Shown: positions 7,755-16,377, counted from the first letter of the stretch. The stretch is 64,000 nucleotides of DNA from Bacteroidales bacterium (GCA_017617035.1 JAFZWV010000031.1:1-64000), one strand, 5' to 3'. The notes: generated by a model not told the origin, from the letters alone. A program made the numbers and translations.

Positions 7755-9732
7755 TTTAAGCATACTGTTAATCCAATCTGCGCTTCTGCTTTCGGTCTTC
7801 TGCACCGATGCGAAAGCGCAGATTGATTCTTTGCAGCTGGACAGTACCGTTCTGTCGGCAGCTGCGAAGCGCCAGTTGCTGGACTTGGGCAAGGCCGGGG
7901 TGGTGACCATGGACGTAGCGGAGCTCGCGCTCATGCCGTCCGTGCTCGGAAACTCCGACCCGCTTCATTTTGTTCAGATGCTTCCGAGCATGCAGACCAG
8001 CTCGGAAATCGACGCCGGCATCCATATCCAGGGCTGCGACCATCAGCATAATCTGGTCGCGCTCGACGGCGTCCCGGTCTATGGGGCTTCGCACCTCATG
8101 GGCCTTTTTTCGGTCTTTAATCCGACGCACTACCGCTCGATGTCGTACAGCACCGTCGCCAACGGCTCCAACCGCCTGGGCGGCGTCATCGACATGCACA
8201 CCCGTCGTTCGATTCCCGAGCGTGTCGGCGGCGAGGCTTCGGTAGGCCTTGTGAGTGCGCAGGGCACGGTCGAGGCTCCGCTGTCCTCTAAATCAGCGCT
8301 CATCCTTTCGGGCCGTGGCTCGCTGGTGGACCTGCTTTACGGGAATTATCTTCATATGGACGACGTCTCCCTGTCCTACGGCTTCTCGGACGTGAACGCG
8401 ACATGGCTGTGGACGCCCACGCGCAGCGACCGCATCTCCGCTGACTTTTACTATGGCTACGACCGTGTGGATACGGAGAAGGAGGGTGCCGACATCGCCA
8501 TAGACATGTTCTGGCACAACGCAATGGCCGCTGTTCACTGGGATCACGCTGCCCTCGAGCAGACGCTCTATTATTCTGGCTTCAAGCTCGATGTGGACGT
8601 GGCTGAGGAAGGGCGTCAGGCGATTCTCCCTTCGTCGATTTCGACAGTCGGATACAAGGGCGGATGGAGCAAGGGGCAGCTCAGCCTGATGCTGGATGCC
8701 GCCATGCACGAGGTGCTGCCTCAGAGTCCGCAGATCTCCGGCACGGGTGTGGGCTATGAGACGGAAGACCTGCAGCGCGCGTTCGAAAGTACTCTGTCGG
8801 CGGAGTGGAGCGGCACCATAGGCTTTAACTTCGACTATAGCGCCACTCTCGCGGCCGGATGGTACCTTTCGGCAGAGAAGAAGTCCTATTTCGGACTGTC
8901 TCCGCAATTGAGTGGCACTTTCAGGTTCGATAGCGGCGACAAACTGCGTCTCAGCGCAGGCATACACCGTCAGTACCTCTTCCAGACCGGCTTCTCCAAC
9001 CTCGGCCTGCCGTTTGAGTTCTGGCTGCCCGCCGGCAAGTACGGCGATCCGCAGTGGTCCGTGGGAACCTCGCTGGCGTGGGATAAGTCATTCGCGGGCG
9101 GTCTGGAGTTCAATGCGGAACTCTACTACCGATACCTGGCGAACCAGCTCGAATTCGTAAGCGGTTTCCAGGACATGTTGGACGGCACCTACTCGCTTGA
9201 GCGCTCGCTCCAGAAGGGCGACGGCTATGCCTATGGCCTTAACCTGCTGCTTCGCAAGACGCAGGGGCGGCTTACCGGTTGGGCCGGCCTTTCAGCTGGG
9301 CGCAGCATGCGCAGTTTCGACGGCGGGACGTGGCCATCTAACCACGAAAGGCTGGTCGAGTTCGACCTTGTGGCCGCATACAAGGTCGGTCGCTGGGATT
9401 TGGGGGGCACGGTCGTGGCCGCAGGCGGAACCCCGTTCACTAAGGTGAGGGAGTACTATCTGCTGTCGCATCAGATCGTGTCGGTGATGGGGCCGCACAA
9501 CGGGGCGAGGCTGGACCCGTATTTCAGGGTAGATCTCAACGCACGGCTTCATTTGAAAGACCATGGGCGTATGCAGCACGGACTGAACTTCTCCGTGTAC
9601 AATGCTACCGCGCGAAATCAGGAGATTTACCGCAAAGTGAAATCAAACCGCGAAGCGCTGACCGTCGAGTTCCAGAAGATGTATCTGGGGATTACGATAC
9701 TGCCTTCCGTGGGTTATTTCCTAAAGTTCTAA
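7744..9732 (+). CDS. TonB-dependent outer-membrane receptor
   Basis: A roughly 662-residue receptor that takes up a ligand across the outer membrane using TonB energy. After the signal peptide comes a plug-like region with the motif IHIQGCDHQHNLVALDGVPV (about 90-120), followed by a long stretch of aromatic-rich beta strands. The N-terminal carboxypeptidase-like domain of SusC proteins is absent. The start is probably TTG7744, which gives the signal peptide LRSNLSILLIQSALLL ending at AKA-Q; further in-frame starts exist at TTG7720 and TTG7699. The DUF4249 lipoprotein follows after 4 nt, a common pairing. Confidence 0.85.
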   Translation: MRSNLSILLIQSALLLSVFCTDAKAQIDSLQLDSTVLSAAAKRQLLDLGKAGVVTMDVAELALMPSVLGNSDPLHFVQMLPSMQTSSEIDAGIHIQGCDHQHNLVALDGVPVYGASHLMGLFSVFNPTHYRSMSYSTVANGSNRLGGVIDMHTRRSIPERVGGEASVGLVSAQGTVEAPLSSKSALILSGRGSLVDLLYGNYLHMDDVSLSYGFSDVNATWLWTPTRSDRISADFYYGYDRVDTEKEGADIAIDMFWHNAMAAVHWDHAALEQTLYYSGFKLDVDVAEEGRQAILPSSISTVGYKGGWSKGQLSLMLDAAMHEVLPQSPQISGTGVGYETEDLQRAFESTLSAEWSGTIGFNFDYSATLAAGWYLSAEKKSYFGLSPQLSGTFRFDSGDKLRLSAGIHRQYLFQTGFSNLGLPFEFWLPAGKYGDPQWSVGTSLAWDKSFAGGLEFNAELYYRYLANQLEFVSGFQDMLDGTYSLERSLQKGDGYAYGLNLLLRKTQGRLTGWAGLSAGRSMRSFDGGTWPSNHERLVEFDLVAAYKVGRWDLGGTVVAAGGTPFTKVREYYLLSHQIVSVMGPHNGARLDPYFRVDLNARLHLKDHGRMQHGLNFSVYNATARNQEIYRKVKSNREALTVEFQKMYLGITILPSVGYFLKF

Positions 9733-9736
9733 GACT

Positions 9737-10546
9737 ATGAAGAAGCTCCTTTTTATACTGTGCGCCATTTTGGCGGCGGCCTGTACCACGGATGAGATTG
9801 CAGAGCATCTGGTCGTGGACGGGTGGATCGAGGACGGCGGTTATCCTGTTGTGATACTGACTTCGTCTGTGGCCGTTGTCGAGGGCGAGATGGATTATGA
9901 CGACCTTCAGAGTCACGTGCTGAGAGGGGCAACTGTCTCCATCAGCGACGGAGACAACACATATAAGCTGATGGGCAAGAAGGACGACAACTATTTTCCT
10001 CCTTATATTTATACTTCTTATTCTTTCAAAGGGCAGGCCGGAAAGACTTATACTCTGAATGTTAAGTACGGCGAGACTGAAGCTTCGGCCGTGACGACGA
10101 TACCTGCGCCGCAGACCCTGACGAAGATAGAACCCAATATTACAGAGGACGGTGCCACCATCAAGGTCGGATTCACACCCAAGGAAGACAGCTATTATTT
10201 CTTTTTCACCAAAAGGGCCAAGAAGGACAGTTCCTATCTGCCGTGTATGTACACCCTCGTAGACGGCAGCGCGGTGTCCGGTGCGTATGAAGGGATAGTC
10301 TTTCCCGGTTTCGACATTCTGGGATCCGAGTACAAATGGCACTTCGAGTCGGGCGACCACGTATCCGTGCGCTTCTGTACTTTGGACCGTGAGACACACG
10401 CTTACTGGAAAGCGCTCGACGACCAGTGGACTTTCTCCCGCAGTCCTTTCTTCCCGGTCCACTCGGGTGCACCGTCGAATGTGTCGGGAGGTTATGGGTA
10501 CTGGGCTGGATACGGCTCGACCTTTTACGAGGTGGACATCCCTTAG
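9737..10546 (+). CDS. DUF4249 domain lipoprotein
   Basis: A 269-residue lipoprotein (cysteine in AAACTTDE). The mature sequence has the DUF4249 pattern: an N-terminal LVVDGWIEDGGYPVVILTSS strand pair, then immunoglobulin-like beta segments. In Bacteroidota such proteins are often encoded directly after a TonB-dependent receptor, as here (4 nt), and probably act with it at the cell surface. The ligand is unknown. A terminator follows. Confidence 0.85.
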   Translation: MKKLLFILCAILAAACTTDEIAEHLVVDGWIEDGGYPVVILTSSVAVVEGEMDYDDLQSHVLRGATVSISDGDNTYKLMGKKDDNYFPPYIYTSYSFKGQAGKTYTLNVKYGETEASAVTTIPAPQTLTKIEPNITEDGATIKVGFTPKEDSYYFFFTKRAKKDSSYLPCMYTLVDGSAVSGAYEGIVFPGFDILGSEYKWHFESGDHVSVRFCTLDRETHAYWKALDDQWTFSRSPFFPVHSGAPSNVSGGYGYWAGYGSTFYEVDIP

Positions 10547-10574
10547 GGGGCATCTGAAAATGTGACGAAATTAG

Positions 10575-10608
10575 CCGTGTAAACACGTTTTTACACGGTT
10601 TTTCTTTT
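10575..10608 (+). terminator. Terminator after the DUF4249 gene
   Basis: CCGTGTAAA and TTTACACGG form a perfect 9-bp stem with a short loop, followed by TTTTTCTTTT. Confidence 0.85.
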
Positions 10609-10609
10609 A

Positions 10610-10617
10610 TACTTTTG
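10610..10617 (+). promoter_or_regulatory. -7 box TACTTTTG of the HExxH lipoprotein gene
   Basis: A TAnnTTTG match directly after the preceding terminator and 23 nt before the ATG at 10641. Confidence 0.55.
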
Positions 10618-10640
10618 CCTCGACCAAACTTTTTTGCGTT

Positions 10641-12224
10641 ATGAAAAGACTTCAATTATTCATTTGTTTCGCGGCTCTTTTTGCTGCAATCTCCTGTTCC
10701 CATTCCGGTCTGGATGTAGACCCCTTTGTCCTGGACGACGGATATGGCGTTTCCCATGATCAAATTGTTTTGGGCGAGAAACTCGACGACCCTTATACTG
10801 TCGAGAATATGACTAAAGCCCTTTTTGCGGTTTATCCCACCAAGGCCAGCGTCGTTGAGCTTAAACCTTCGCATAATTATGTGCGTTTGTTGCCAGGAAA
10901 TGAAGAAGATCTTGCCCTGTTGGAAGAGATGGGTGTACAGATGCTAGATCACCCTCTGGATTATAAGATAGTTCAGGAAGGAGATTACTATCACGACGCT
11001 GAAATACCGGAGGAAGACATTACCTGGCAGTACGCCGTAGTGCCTCCGGACTTTGTCGCGCCGGATTGGATTGAATGCGAGTTGCTCGATGAATGCTTCA
11101 TTCCGGGAGAAACGACTACCAAGTCTGCGCCGGATTGGATAGATTGGGATTCTGTCGAGAGGGCGGCATTCGAATTGACCGGCAATGCCGATATGCTTTC
11201 TGCGGAAACCAAGGCCGATGCGAAGGCCTCGTACCCGGCCGGCAGGCTCACAATGGTCGATACGGACTACGACATCCATCCCGTAGGAATCAAGGGGGTG
11301 AAGGTCAGCTGCAATGTGTTCGTGAAGTTCGCGAGGGCCTTTACCGATTCGGAAGGCTATTATGAGATGGACAAGGGCTTTACATCAGATCCTCGCTATC
11401 GTATCGAATTTACCAACCGGAAGGGCTTCAGTCTGGGTATAAACCTGATTATGGTGAAGGGCTCCATCTCCACTCTGGGGAAACACAGCCCCAAGGGCTA
11501 CAGTATTTGCATTACGAAAAACTCGGAGTCGAAACTGTGGCACAGATCGATAATCAACAACGCCACCTACGATTACTACGAAAGTTGCGTGAGCAATGGT
11601 GTGAAGATAACCCTGCCGCCGGCTAATCTTCGTATCTGGTCGTGTTCGCTCATCGATGGCAGCGCAACACCTATGCTGCAGCAAGGACCCGTCTTCGATC
11701 TCGACGGAGTTCAGGCTCTGCTCGGAGAGTATACCCCTATCGTGAAGATGTTCATGCCTGATATCCTGCTAGGACTTAAGAATTTGAATTCGTATGCCGA
11801 TATATACCGTTTTACTGTCCACGAACTTGCCCACGCAAGCCATTTCATGAGAGTGGGGGATGATTATTGGAATAAGTTGATAAAACACATGCTTACTTCA
11901 TATGCCACTTCCGGCGGTATTACCTACGGAATAGGTACCGAAAAAGATGCCGGATACTGTGAAGTGACCGAAATGTGGGCTTACTATATAGAGAATCTGC
12001 TTTACCGTGAGCGTTATGGATATACAGACAAGTTCTACGGAAACAAGTATTGGTTTTGTCCTCAGATCTTCATGTATCTGGACGAACGCGGGATGAACCG
12101 CTTCAAGATATTCGTCGCCCTGACCTCAGATGTCCATTCGCGCGATGCCTTGAAATCGCGCCTACTAAGCCTTTACCCCGAGAGTAAGAGTATGATTAAC
12201 GAAGCCTTCAACAAATACCTATAG
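10641..12224 (+). CDS. Putative zinc metalloprotease lipoprotein (HExxH)
   Basis: A 527-residue lipoprotein (cysteine in AISCSHSG). The N-terminal half is acidic, with no recognised family. The C-terminal half contains HELAH at 394-398, a classical HExxH zinc motif, and E441 or E444 in EVTEMWAYYIE about 45 residues later as a possible third ligand. This spacing suggests a gluzincin-type peptidase. It would act at the cell surface or in the periplasm. It has its own promoter after a terminator; DUF3575 follows after 4 nt. The family is unrecognised and activity is an inference from the motif alone. Confidence 0.7.
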   Translation: MKRLQLFICFAALFAAISCSHSGLDVDPFVLDDGYGVSHDQIVLGEKLDDPYTVENMTKALFAVYPTKASVVELKPSHNYVRLLPGNEEDLALLEEMGVQMLDHPLDYKIVQEGDYYHDAEIPEEDITWQYAVVPPDFVAPDWIECELLDECFIPGETTTKSAPDWIDWDSVERAAFELTGNADMLSAETKADAKASYPAGRLTMVDTDYDIHPVGIKGVKVSCNVFVKFARAFTDSEGYYEMDKGFTSDPRYRIEFTNRKGFSLGINLIMVKGSISTLGKHSPKGYSICITKNSESKLWHRSIINNATYDYYESCVSNGVKITLPPANLRIWSCSLIDGSATPMLQQGPVFDLDGVQALLGEYTPIVKMFMPDILLGLKNLNSYADIYRFTVHELAHASHFMRVGDDYWNKLIKHMLTSYATSGGITYGIGTEKDAGYCEVTEMWAYYIENLLYRERYGYTDKFYGNKYWFCPQIFMYLDERGMNRFKIFVALTSDVHSRDALKSRLLSLYPESKSMINEAFNKYL

Positions 12225-12228
12225 CCCT

Positions 12229-12762
12229 ATGAGACGATTGATGCTTTCGTTGGTGCTGGGGTTGCTACTCTGCCTCGGCGCCTCAGGACAGGAATTCGCC
12301 CCCAAATATGCTTTGAGGACAAATTTGCTGGAGTTGACTAACGGCGCTACTCTAGACATGGAGGCGTCGGTGGGATTCTCGCGCCACTGGAGCGCCGACG
12401 CCGATGTGCGCTACAACCCGTGGTTCGACGCTCAGAAGCAGCGCTCGCTGGGCGTCGGCGCCCGCTGGTGGCCGTGGTATGTCTACTCCGGAGTGTGGCT
12501 TTCTGGTAAAGCCCGCTACCAGGAATACAGTATGATGTCTGCGTTCACTTCTGAAGGCGACCGCTATGGCGGAGCGCTAACCGCAGGGTACTCGCGCATG
12601 CTCGGCCGCCACCTCAACCTCGACTTCGGTCTCGGTCTTTGGGGCGGCTACGAGACCTATTCGGTCTACGCATGCGAGACCTGCGGCCGCATCCGCGAGC
12701 GCGGCGCCAAGTACTTTCTTCGCCCAGACGACTTCATTATCGCCCTAACTTTCGTGTTCTGA
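12229..12762 (+). CDS. DUF3575 outer-membrane-like protein
   Basis: A 177-residue protein with a cleavable signal peptide (ends LGASGQ). The mature part matches DUF3575 in its pattern: KYALRTNLLELTNGATLDMEA, then paired strands rich in W, Y and G, with a CETCG motif near the end. It is probably a small beta-barrel. DUF3575 proteins occur in fimbria-related and surface loci of Bacteroidota; the function here is unknown. It is likely co-transcribed with the HExxH lipoprotein. Confidence 0.8.
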   Translation: MRRLMLSLVLGLLLCLGASGQEFAPKYALRTNLLELTNGATLDMEASVGFSRHWSADADVRYNPWFDAQKQRSLGVGARWWPWYVYSGVWLSGKARYQEYSMMSAFTSEGDRYGGALTAGYSRMLGRHLNLDFGLGLWGGYETYSVYACETCGRIRERGAKYFLRPDDFIIALTFVF

Positions 12763-12802
12763 ATACGCCTGGTTTGAAGGATATCCTCCTTTATCTATGC
12801 CA

Positions 12803-13060
12803 GGTGTCCAATCTGTGTCCCACCAGGCGCGAGATGGTGGGTGAATCGTGTAAGGTGTCCCAATGTGTGCCCCACCTGTCACGAATTGGAGGCGGAATCA
12901 TGTCTGGTGTCCCACTGCATGTCCTACCAGGCGCAAAATGCGGCGGAAATCATGTCCGGTGTACCACGGTGCGTTCCACCAGACACGAAATGTGGAGGCA
13001 ACCGTGGCCGATATCCCGTTCATCGTTCCACCTGTCATGGGAAAAGAATTAAACAATGTA
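12803..13060 (+). repeat. Left 52-bp repeat array (five degenerate units)
   Basis: Units begin with GGTGTCC-like sequence and contain GTCCCACCTGTCACGA-like and GGCGGAATCATG-like parts. Spacing is 51, 52, 52 and 52 bp. Mutations are scattered, so this side looks older than the right array. It fills the gap between DUF3575 and the transposase gene; no gene of its own is supported there, although the plus-strand frames happen to be open. Confidence 0.85.
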
Positions 13061-13062
13061 AT

Positions 13063-13938
13063 ATGAATAAGAAAGAGTACTGGCTGATTTCAACGTCAGG
13101 AATGGAAAACAAGTTGTGGTTTAGAGATGATGAAGACTTTAAGGTAGGAATGAATTACATTCCAATTGTGGCCTCGCTGATAGATGTTATTATAATGGCC
13201 TTTATTCTGATGTCCAATCATGTGCATTTTGTGGTGTACTGCACTAAGCAGCAGGCATTGGCTTTTATTGAACGCTATAAGAAGCAATATTCACAATACT
13301 ACGGTCAGAAGTATGAGAAATGTCGGCTCCTTAAGAGAAATGGAGTACAAATAGATCTTCTTCCGGAAGATGAAGAGGCTCGCGAAAAGGCCATTGCTTA
13401 TGTCCTCATGAATAGTGTGGATGCCAATCTCTGTTTGAATTGCTATGACTACAAATGGGGAAGTGCAGCATGTTATTTTAGCAATGCGGATCTCGAGAAA
13501 GGACGAAGGATTGATTCTATGTCTCAAAATGAACAGCGTCGAATCACTCACAGTAAGATGCGTTTGTATCCACACTGGCGAGTGGGTGATGACGGATATA
13601 TTTTGCCTTCTTCTTATGTCGACTCTCAAACAGTGGAATCATTATTCAAGACGCCAAAGCGAATGAATTATTTCCTGACACATTCCTCAAAAGCCAAGAA
13701 AACATTGGCGTCGGAAGCATATGGCATTCCATCTTTCAGAGATCAAACAATAATTGCCAGTCTCCCAGACTTATGCCAGGCTGTTTTTGGGAAGGCGGAC
13801 ATGAAGAATATCTCAGAAAAAGAAACGAGAGAACTGGCAAGGCAAATACGTTTCCGTTTTTCTTCAGACGCCCATCAGATAGCGCGCGTCCTCAATAAAA
13901 AACTTGAAGAAGTTACCCTTCTTCTTGATTGCTATTAA
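13063..13938 (+). CDS. REP-associated (Y1/HUH) transposase-like protein
   Basis: A 291-residue protein with the HUH motif H53-V-H55 in MSNHVHFVV and a later helix with candidate catalytic tyrosines (YKKQYSQYY, 72-80), as in IS200/RAYT enzymes that cut single-stranded DNA. The C-terminus (about 245-291, EKETRELARQIRFRFSS...QIARVLNKK) resembles a DnaA-type helix-turn-helix for DNA binding. ATG13063 is chosen because the upstream frame only translates repeat units. The gene is lower in GC than its neighbours, consistent with transfer. It probably acts on the flanking 52-bp repeats (inference). Confidence 0.82.
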   Translation: MNKKEYWLISTSGMENKLWFRDDEDFKVGMNYIPIVASLIDVIIMAFILMSNHVHFVVYCTKQQALAFIERYKKQYSQYYGQKYEKCRLLKRNGVQIDLLPEDEEAREKAIAYVLMNSVDANLCLNCYDYKWGSAACYFSNADLEKGRRIDSMSQNEQRRITHSKMRLYPHWRVGDDGYILPSSYVDSQTVESLFKTPKRMNYFLTHSSKAKKTLASEAYGIPSFRDQTIIASLPDLCQAVFGKADMKNISEKETRELARQIRFRFSSDAHQIARVLNKKLEEVTLLLDCY

Positions 13939-13943
13939 TTCCT

Positions 13944-14405
13944 GGTGTCCCGCTGTGTGTCCCACCTGTCACGGTTTGAGGGCGGAATCATGACCAGTGT
14001 CCCGCTGTGTGTCCCACCTGTCACGATCTGGGAGCGGAATCATGACCGGTGTCCCGCTGTGTGTCCCACCTGTCACGATCTGGGGGCGGAATCATGACCG
14101 GTGTCCCGCTGTGTGTCCCACCTGTCACGGTTTGAGGGCGGAATCTTGACCGGTGTCCCACTATGTGTTCCACCTGTCACGATCTGGGGGCGGAATCATG
14201 ACCGGTGTCCCACTATGTGTCCCACCAGTCACGATCTGGGGGCGGAATCATGACCGGTGTCCCCCTCCGTGCCCCACCAGTCACGATCTGGGGGCGGAAT
14301 CATGACCGGTGTCCCACCATGCGTCCTACTAGGCACGAATATGGGGTGGAATTGCGCCAGGTGCTCCAATCTATGTCCTACCAGGAGCGTAAGGAGGGGG
14401 GGGAA
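13944..14405 (+). repeat. Right 52-bp repeat array (nine units)
   Basis: Units start at 13944, 13996, 14048, 14100, 14152, 14204, 14256, 14308 and 14360, exactly 52 bp apart. The consensus begins GGTGTCCCGCTGTGTGTCCC, continues ACCTGTCACGATCTGGGGG and ends CGGAATCATGACC. The last unit is degenerate and runs into a G-rich end. There are no unique spacers, so this is not a CRISPR. From 14406 to 14470 I see no feature. Confidence 0.92.
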
Positions 14406-14470
14406 TAGATTCGGAGAGAGAAGGGAAGTCGGTTTTTTAAAAGTGGGGAGCCAATTGTCCAAAAAATTAC

Positions 14471-14478
14471 TATATTTG
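14471..14478 (+). promoter_or_regulatory. -7 box TATATTTG of tRNA-Leu
   Basis: A perfect TAnnTTTG match ending 9 nt before the tRNA 5' end. Confidence 0.65.
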
Positions 14479-14487
14479 CAGTCCCAA

Positions 14488-14570
14488 GCGCGGGTGGCGA
14501 AATGGTAGACGCGCTAGTTTCAGGAGCTAGTGGGGTAAAACCTGTGTGAGTTCGAGTCTCATCTCGCGCA
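14488..14570 (+). tRNA. tRNA-Leu(CAG)
   Basis: An 83-nt class II tRNA. The acceptor GCGCGGG pairs with CTCGCGC (one G-U), the D arm contains TGGTAGACGC, the anticodon loop is TTCAGGA with anticodon CAG, and the T loop is TTCGAGT. No CCA is encoded. A strong terminator follows. Confidence 0.95.
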
Positions 14571-14571
14571 C

Positions 14572-14602
14572 AAGGGCGGCCAAATAGGCCGCCCTTTTTT
14601 GT
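14572..14602 (+). terminator. Terminator of tRNA-Leu
   Basis: AAGGGCGGCC and GGCCGCCCTT form a 10-bp stem around AAATA, followed by a T run. Confidence 0.85.
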
Positions 14603-14622
14603 GCGCTCGATGAGACTAATGT

Positions 14623-15450
14623 CTACATCCTTTTGGCGCCGGTCATGAGGTATTTTTCTTTCAGTAAGTCCACGACGGGGTTCATGGCTTTGGGGAAGAC
14701 CTTGCGGAGATCGATTTCGTCGCTTTCGGAGAGGACGGTCTTCAGGGCGCGCATGAAGTTGTCCTTGATTTCGGTGGCGAGGTTGACCTTCACGATACCG
14801 TTGGCGATAGCCTCGCGAACCTGGTCGTGGGGGATGCCGGAAGAGCCGTGGAGGACCAGGGCGACCGGCGTGGCGGCGTGGATCGCGGCGAGGCGCGGGA
14901 TATCGAGGTGCGGCGGGAGTTTGTAGAAACCGTGGGCCGAGCCTATCGAGACCGCCAGCGCGTCTACGCCGGTCGCTCCGACAAACTCCACGGCCTGCTC
15001 GGGAGTAGTGAATCCGCCGCCCTGCTCCTGACCGAGTTTCGCAACGTAACCCAATTCGGCCTCGACATTGGCCCCGTAGGGCTTGGCCATCTCAACCGCC
15101 TTGGCCGAAGTCTCAACGTTCTCCGCGAACGGCCTCTCGGAGGCGTCGATCATGACGGAGTCGAATCCTTCGTCGAGGCACCTCTGAACCAGTTCAAGCG
15201 AAGGACCATGGTCAAGGTGAATGTAACCCTGCAGACCATAATCCTCGATGACCTGGCGTCCCATCTTGTAGGCCGTATGAAGGCCCATGTAGTCGATAGA
15301 CGAGCGTGTGAGTTGCAGCATCACGGGCGCTCCGACGGCCTGGGCCGCACGTGCCACGCAGATAAGAGTTTCGTAATTATAGAAATTGGTAGCCAGAACT
15401 GCAGTCTTTTGCGCCTGGCATTCATACAAAACTTCGCGTATGGTTTTCAT
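14623..15450 (-). CDS. Class II fructose-bisphosphate/tagatose-type aldolase
   Basis: A 275-residue zinc-dependent aldolase that splits a ketose bisphosphate to DHAP and an aldehyde. Visible signatures are HLDHGPSLE (metal and catalytic region, about 78-86), EAELGYVAKLG (about 130) with a short active-site loop, IGSAHGFYK and HGSSGIP (metal histidine, about 199). Length and loop resemble the GatY/KbaY/short FbaA group, so the exact sugar cannot be fixed. It overlaps the stop of the upstream E2-like gene by 4 nt, so the two are translationally coupled. Confidence 0.88.
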   Translation of the reverse strand: MKTIREVLYECQAQKTAVLATNFYNYETLICVARAAQAVGAPVMLQLTRSSIDYMGLHTAYKMGRQVIEDYGLQGYIHLDHGPSLELVQRCLDEGFDSVMIDASERPFAENVETSAKAVEMAKPYGANVEAELGYVAKLGQEQGGGFTTPEQAVEFVGATGVDALAVSIGSAHGFYKLPPHLDIPRLAAIHAATPVALVLHGSSGIPHDQVREAIANGIVKVNLATEIKDNFMRALKTVLSESDEIDLRKVFPKAMNPVVDLLKEKYLMTGAKRM

Positions 15451-16328
15451 TTCTTATAGCTGTGTTTGTCGATAACCTTGGTGTCTTCGGTCAGATTCTC
15501 AAGCGGCTCGGCCATGCGTGACGGATCTGCAAGAAGGATACGTAACTGCTTAAGAGCGCTGACGAAGTAGAATCCGTCGCAGAAGCGCTCGTCGGTTACG
15601 ATCCAAAGCGGCAGGCGTTTGCCGATCACTATCTCTTTTCCCTTTACGACGGGGACCATGGACTCTTTACCCATAGAGAAGAACATTCCCGTGTTGCCGA
15701 AATCGTAGAGGTGGTGGTAGATGGATGGTCCCTTGATTGACTTCAAATTTGTCACGAAGCAGGTAGTATGGAAGGGGCTGACATTTATAACAGCCTTGGG
15801 CAGCAGGCCGTGCTTGTCCAACAGCTTAATAAGTCCCACCAGCGCTCCGATAACGATATTGGGGGTGAAGGTAATCAAGCGCGCCAACTTGTCGGTGCCG
15901 TTGTTGGCGTCCATGTTGCTGTTCTTAGCAATAGCTTCATCTATCATGTCGCGAACCTGCAAGATGCTTTCGTGGCCTGTGAAATCGAGCTTCACCGTAG
16001 TGTCAGGAGCCTCTGCGCTCAATCCCTTTTTCACGACGAACGATATCTGGATGGAGTTCCTCTTGTAGATGCGGCCGTTCATGATAAAGCGGTTCGTACG
16101 AGGGAAAAGAGCGATCAGCCTGACAAGCGACGCGATCAATACATGCATGTATGTATATCTTTCTCCCTTTTCCGCCTCGGCTTTGATGAATTCATCTATA
16201 GGTTCGCAGGGGCAATCATACTGAGTCATGTTTTGTGAATCGTGCCTGTGGCGCATTATATGCGGCATGATTCGCTGTATGGGATCGATATCCCGTACTT
16301 TTTTCCCGTCTGGTCTGAATCCGAACAT
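15447..16328 (-). CDS. E2-like acyltransferase-fold protein without lipoyl domain
   Basis: This 293-residue protein has the fold signatures of the catalytic domain of 2-oxoacid dehydrogenase E2/CAT enzymes (FHTTCFVTNLKSIKGPSIYHHLYDFG, then TDERFCDGFYF). There is no lipoyl or subunit-binding domain. The usual active-site HxxxDG reads E-R-F-C-D-G, so the catalytic histidine is replaced by glutamate. I recall similar orphan proteins in Clostridia and Bacteroidales, so this may be a family trait rather than damage. Its reaction is unknown. It forms an operon with the aldolase and is divergent from typA. Confidence 0.72.
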   Translation of the reverse strand: MFGFRPDGKKVRDIDPIQRIMPHIMRHRHDSQNMTQYDCPCEPIDEFIKAEAEKGERYTYMHVLIASLVRLIALFPRTNRFIMNGRIYKRNSIQISFVVKKGLSAEAPDTTVKLDFTGHESILQVRDMIDEAIAKNSNMDANNGTDKLARLITFTPNIVIGALVGLIKLLDKHGLLPKAVINVSPFHTTCFVTNLKSIKGPSIYHHLYDFGNTGMFFSMGKESMVPVVKGKEIVIGKRLPLWIVTDERFCDGFYFVSALKQLRILLADPSRMAEPLENLTEDTKVIDKHSYKK

Positions 16329-16352
16329 AAATCTTAAGGTATTAGTACTCTA

Positions 16353-16360
16353 CAAATATA
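16353..16360 (-). promoter_or_regulatory. -7 box TATATTTG of the E2-like gene
   Basis: A perfect match on the minus strand, 24 nt before the start codon. It sits 9 nt from the typA box on the other strand, so the two promoters are back to back. Confidence 0.6.
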
Positions 16361-16369
16361 ATAATTTGT

Positions 16370-16377
16370 TAAATTTG
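16370..16377 (+). promoter_or_regulatory. -7 box TAAATTTG of typA
   Basis: A TAnnTTTG match, 27 nt before the typA ATG at 16405. Confidence 0.6.

Larger units (their letters stand above)
12803..14405. mobile_element. Composite of 52-bp repeat arrays around a Y1 transposase gene
   Basis: Five diverged 52-bp units (starts 12803, 12854, 12906, 12958, 13010) precede the transposase gene, and nine better-conserved units (13944 to 14360) follow it, all in the same direction. The gene appears to interrupt the fifth unit. This resembles a RAYT transposase with its cognate repeats, but tandem 52-bp spacing is unusual for REP systems. Movement is not proven. Confidence 0.65.

Noticed and set aside
12841..13062. 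A longer N-terminus of the transposase beginning in the repeat array
   Set aside because: The extra residues are only translated repeat units, and ATG13063 gives the normal start of the family.
13944..14405. The 52-bp array as a CRISPR
   Set aside because: There are no unique spacers; the repeat is continuous from unit to unit, and no cas genes are present.
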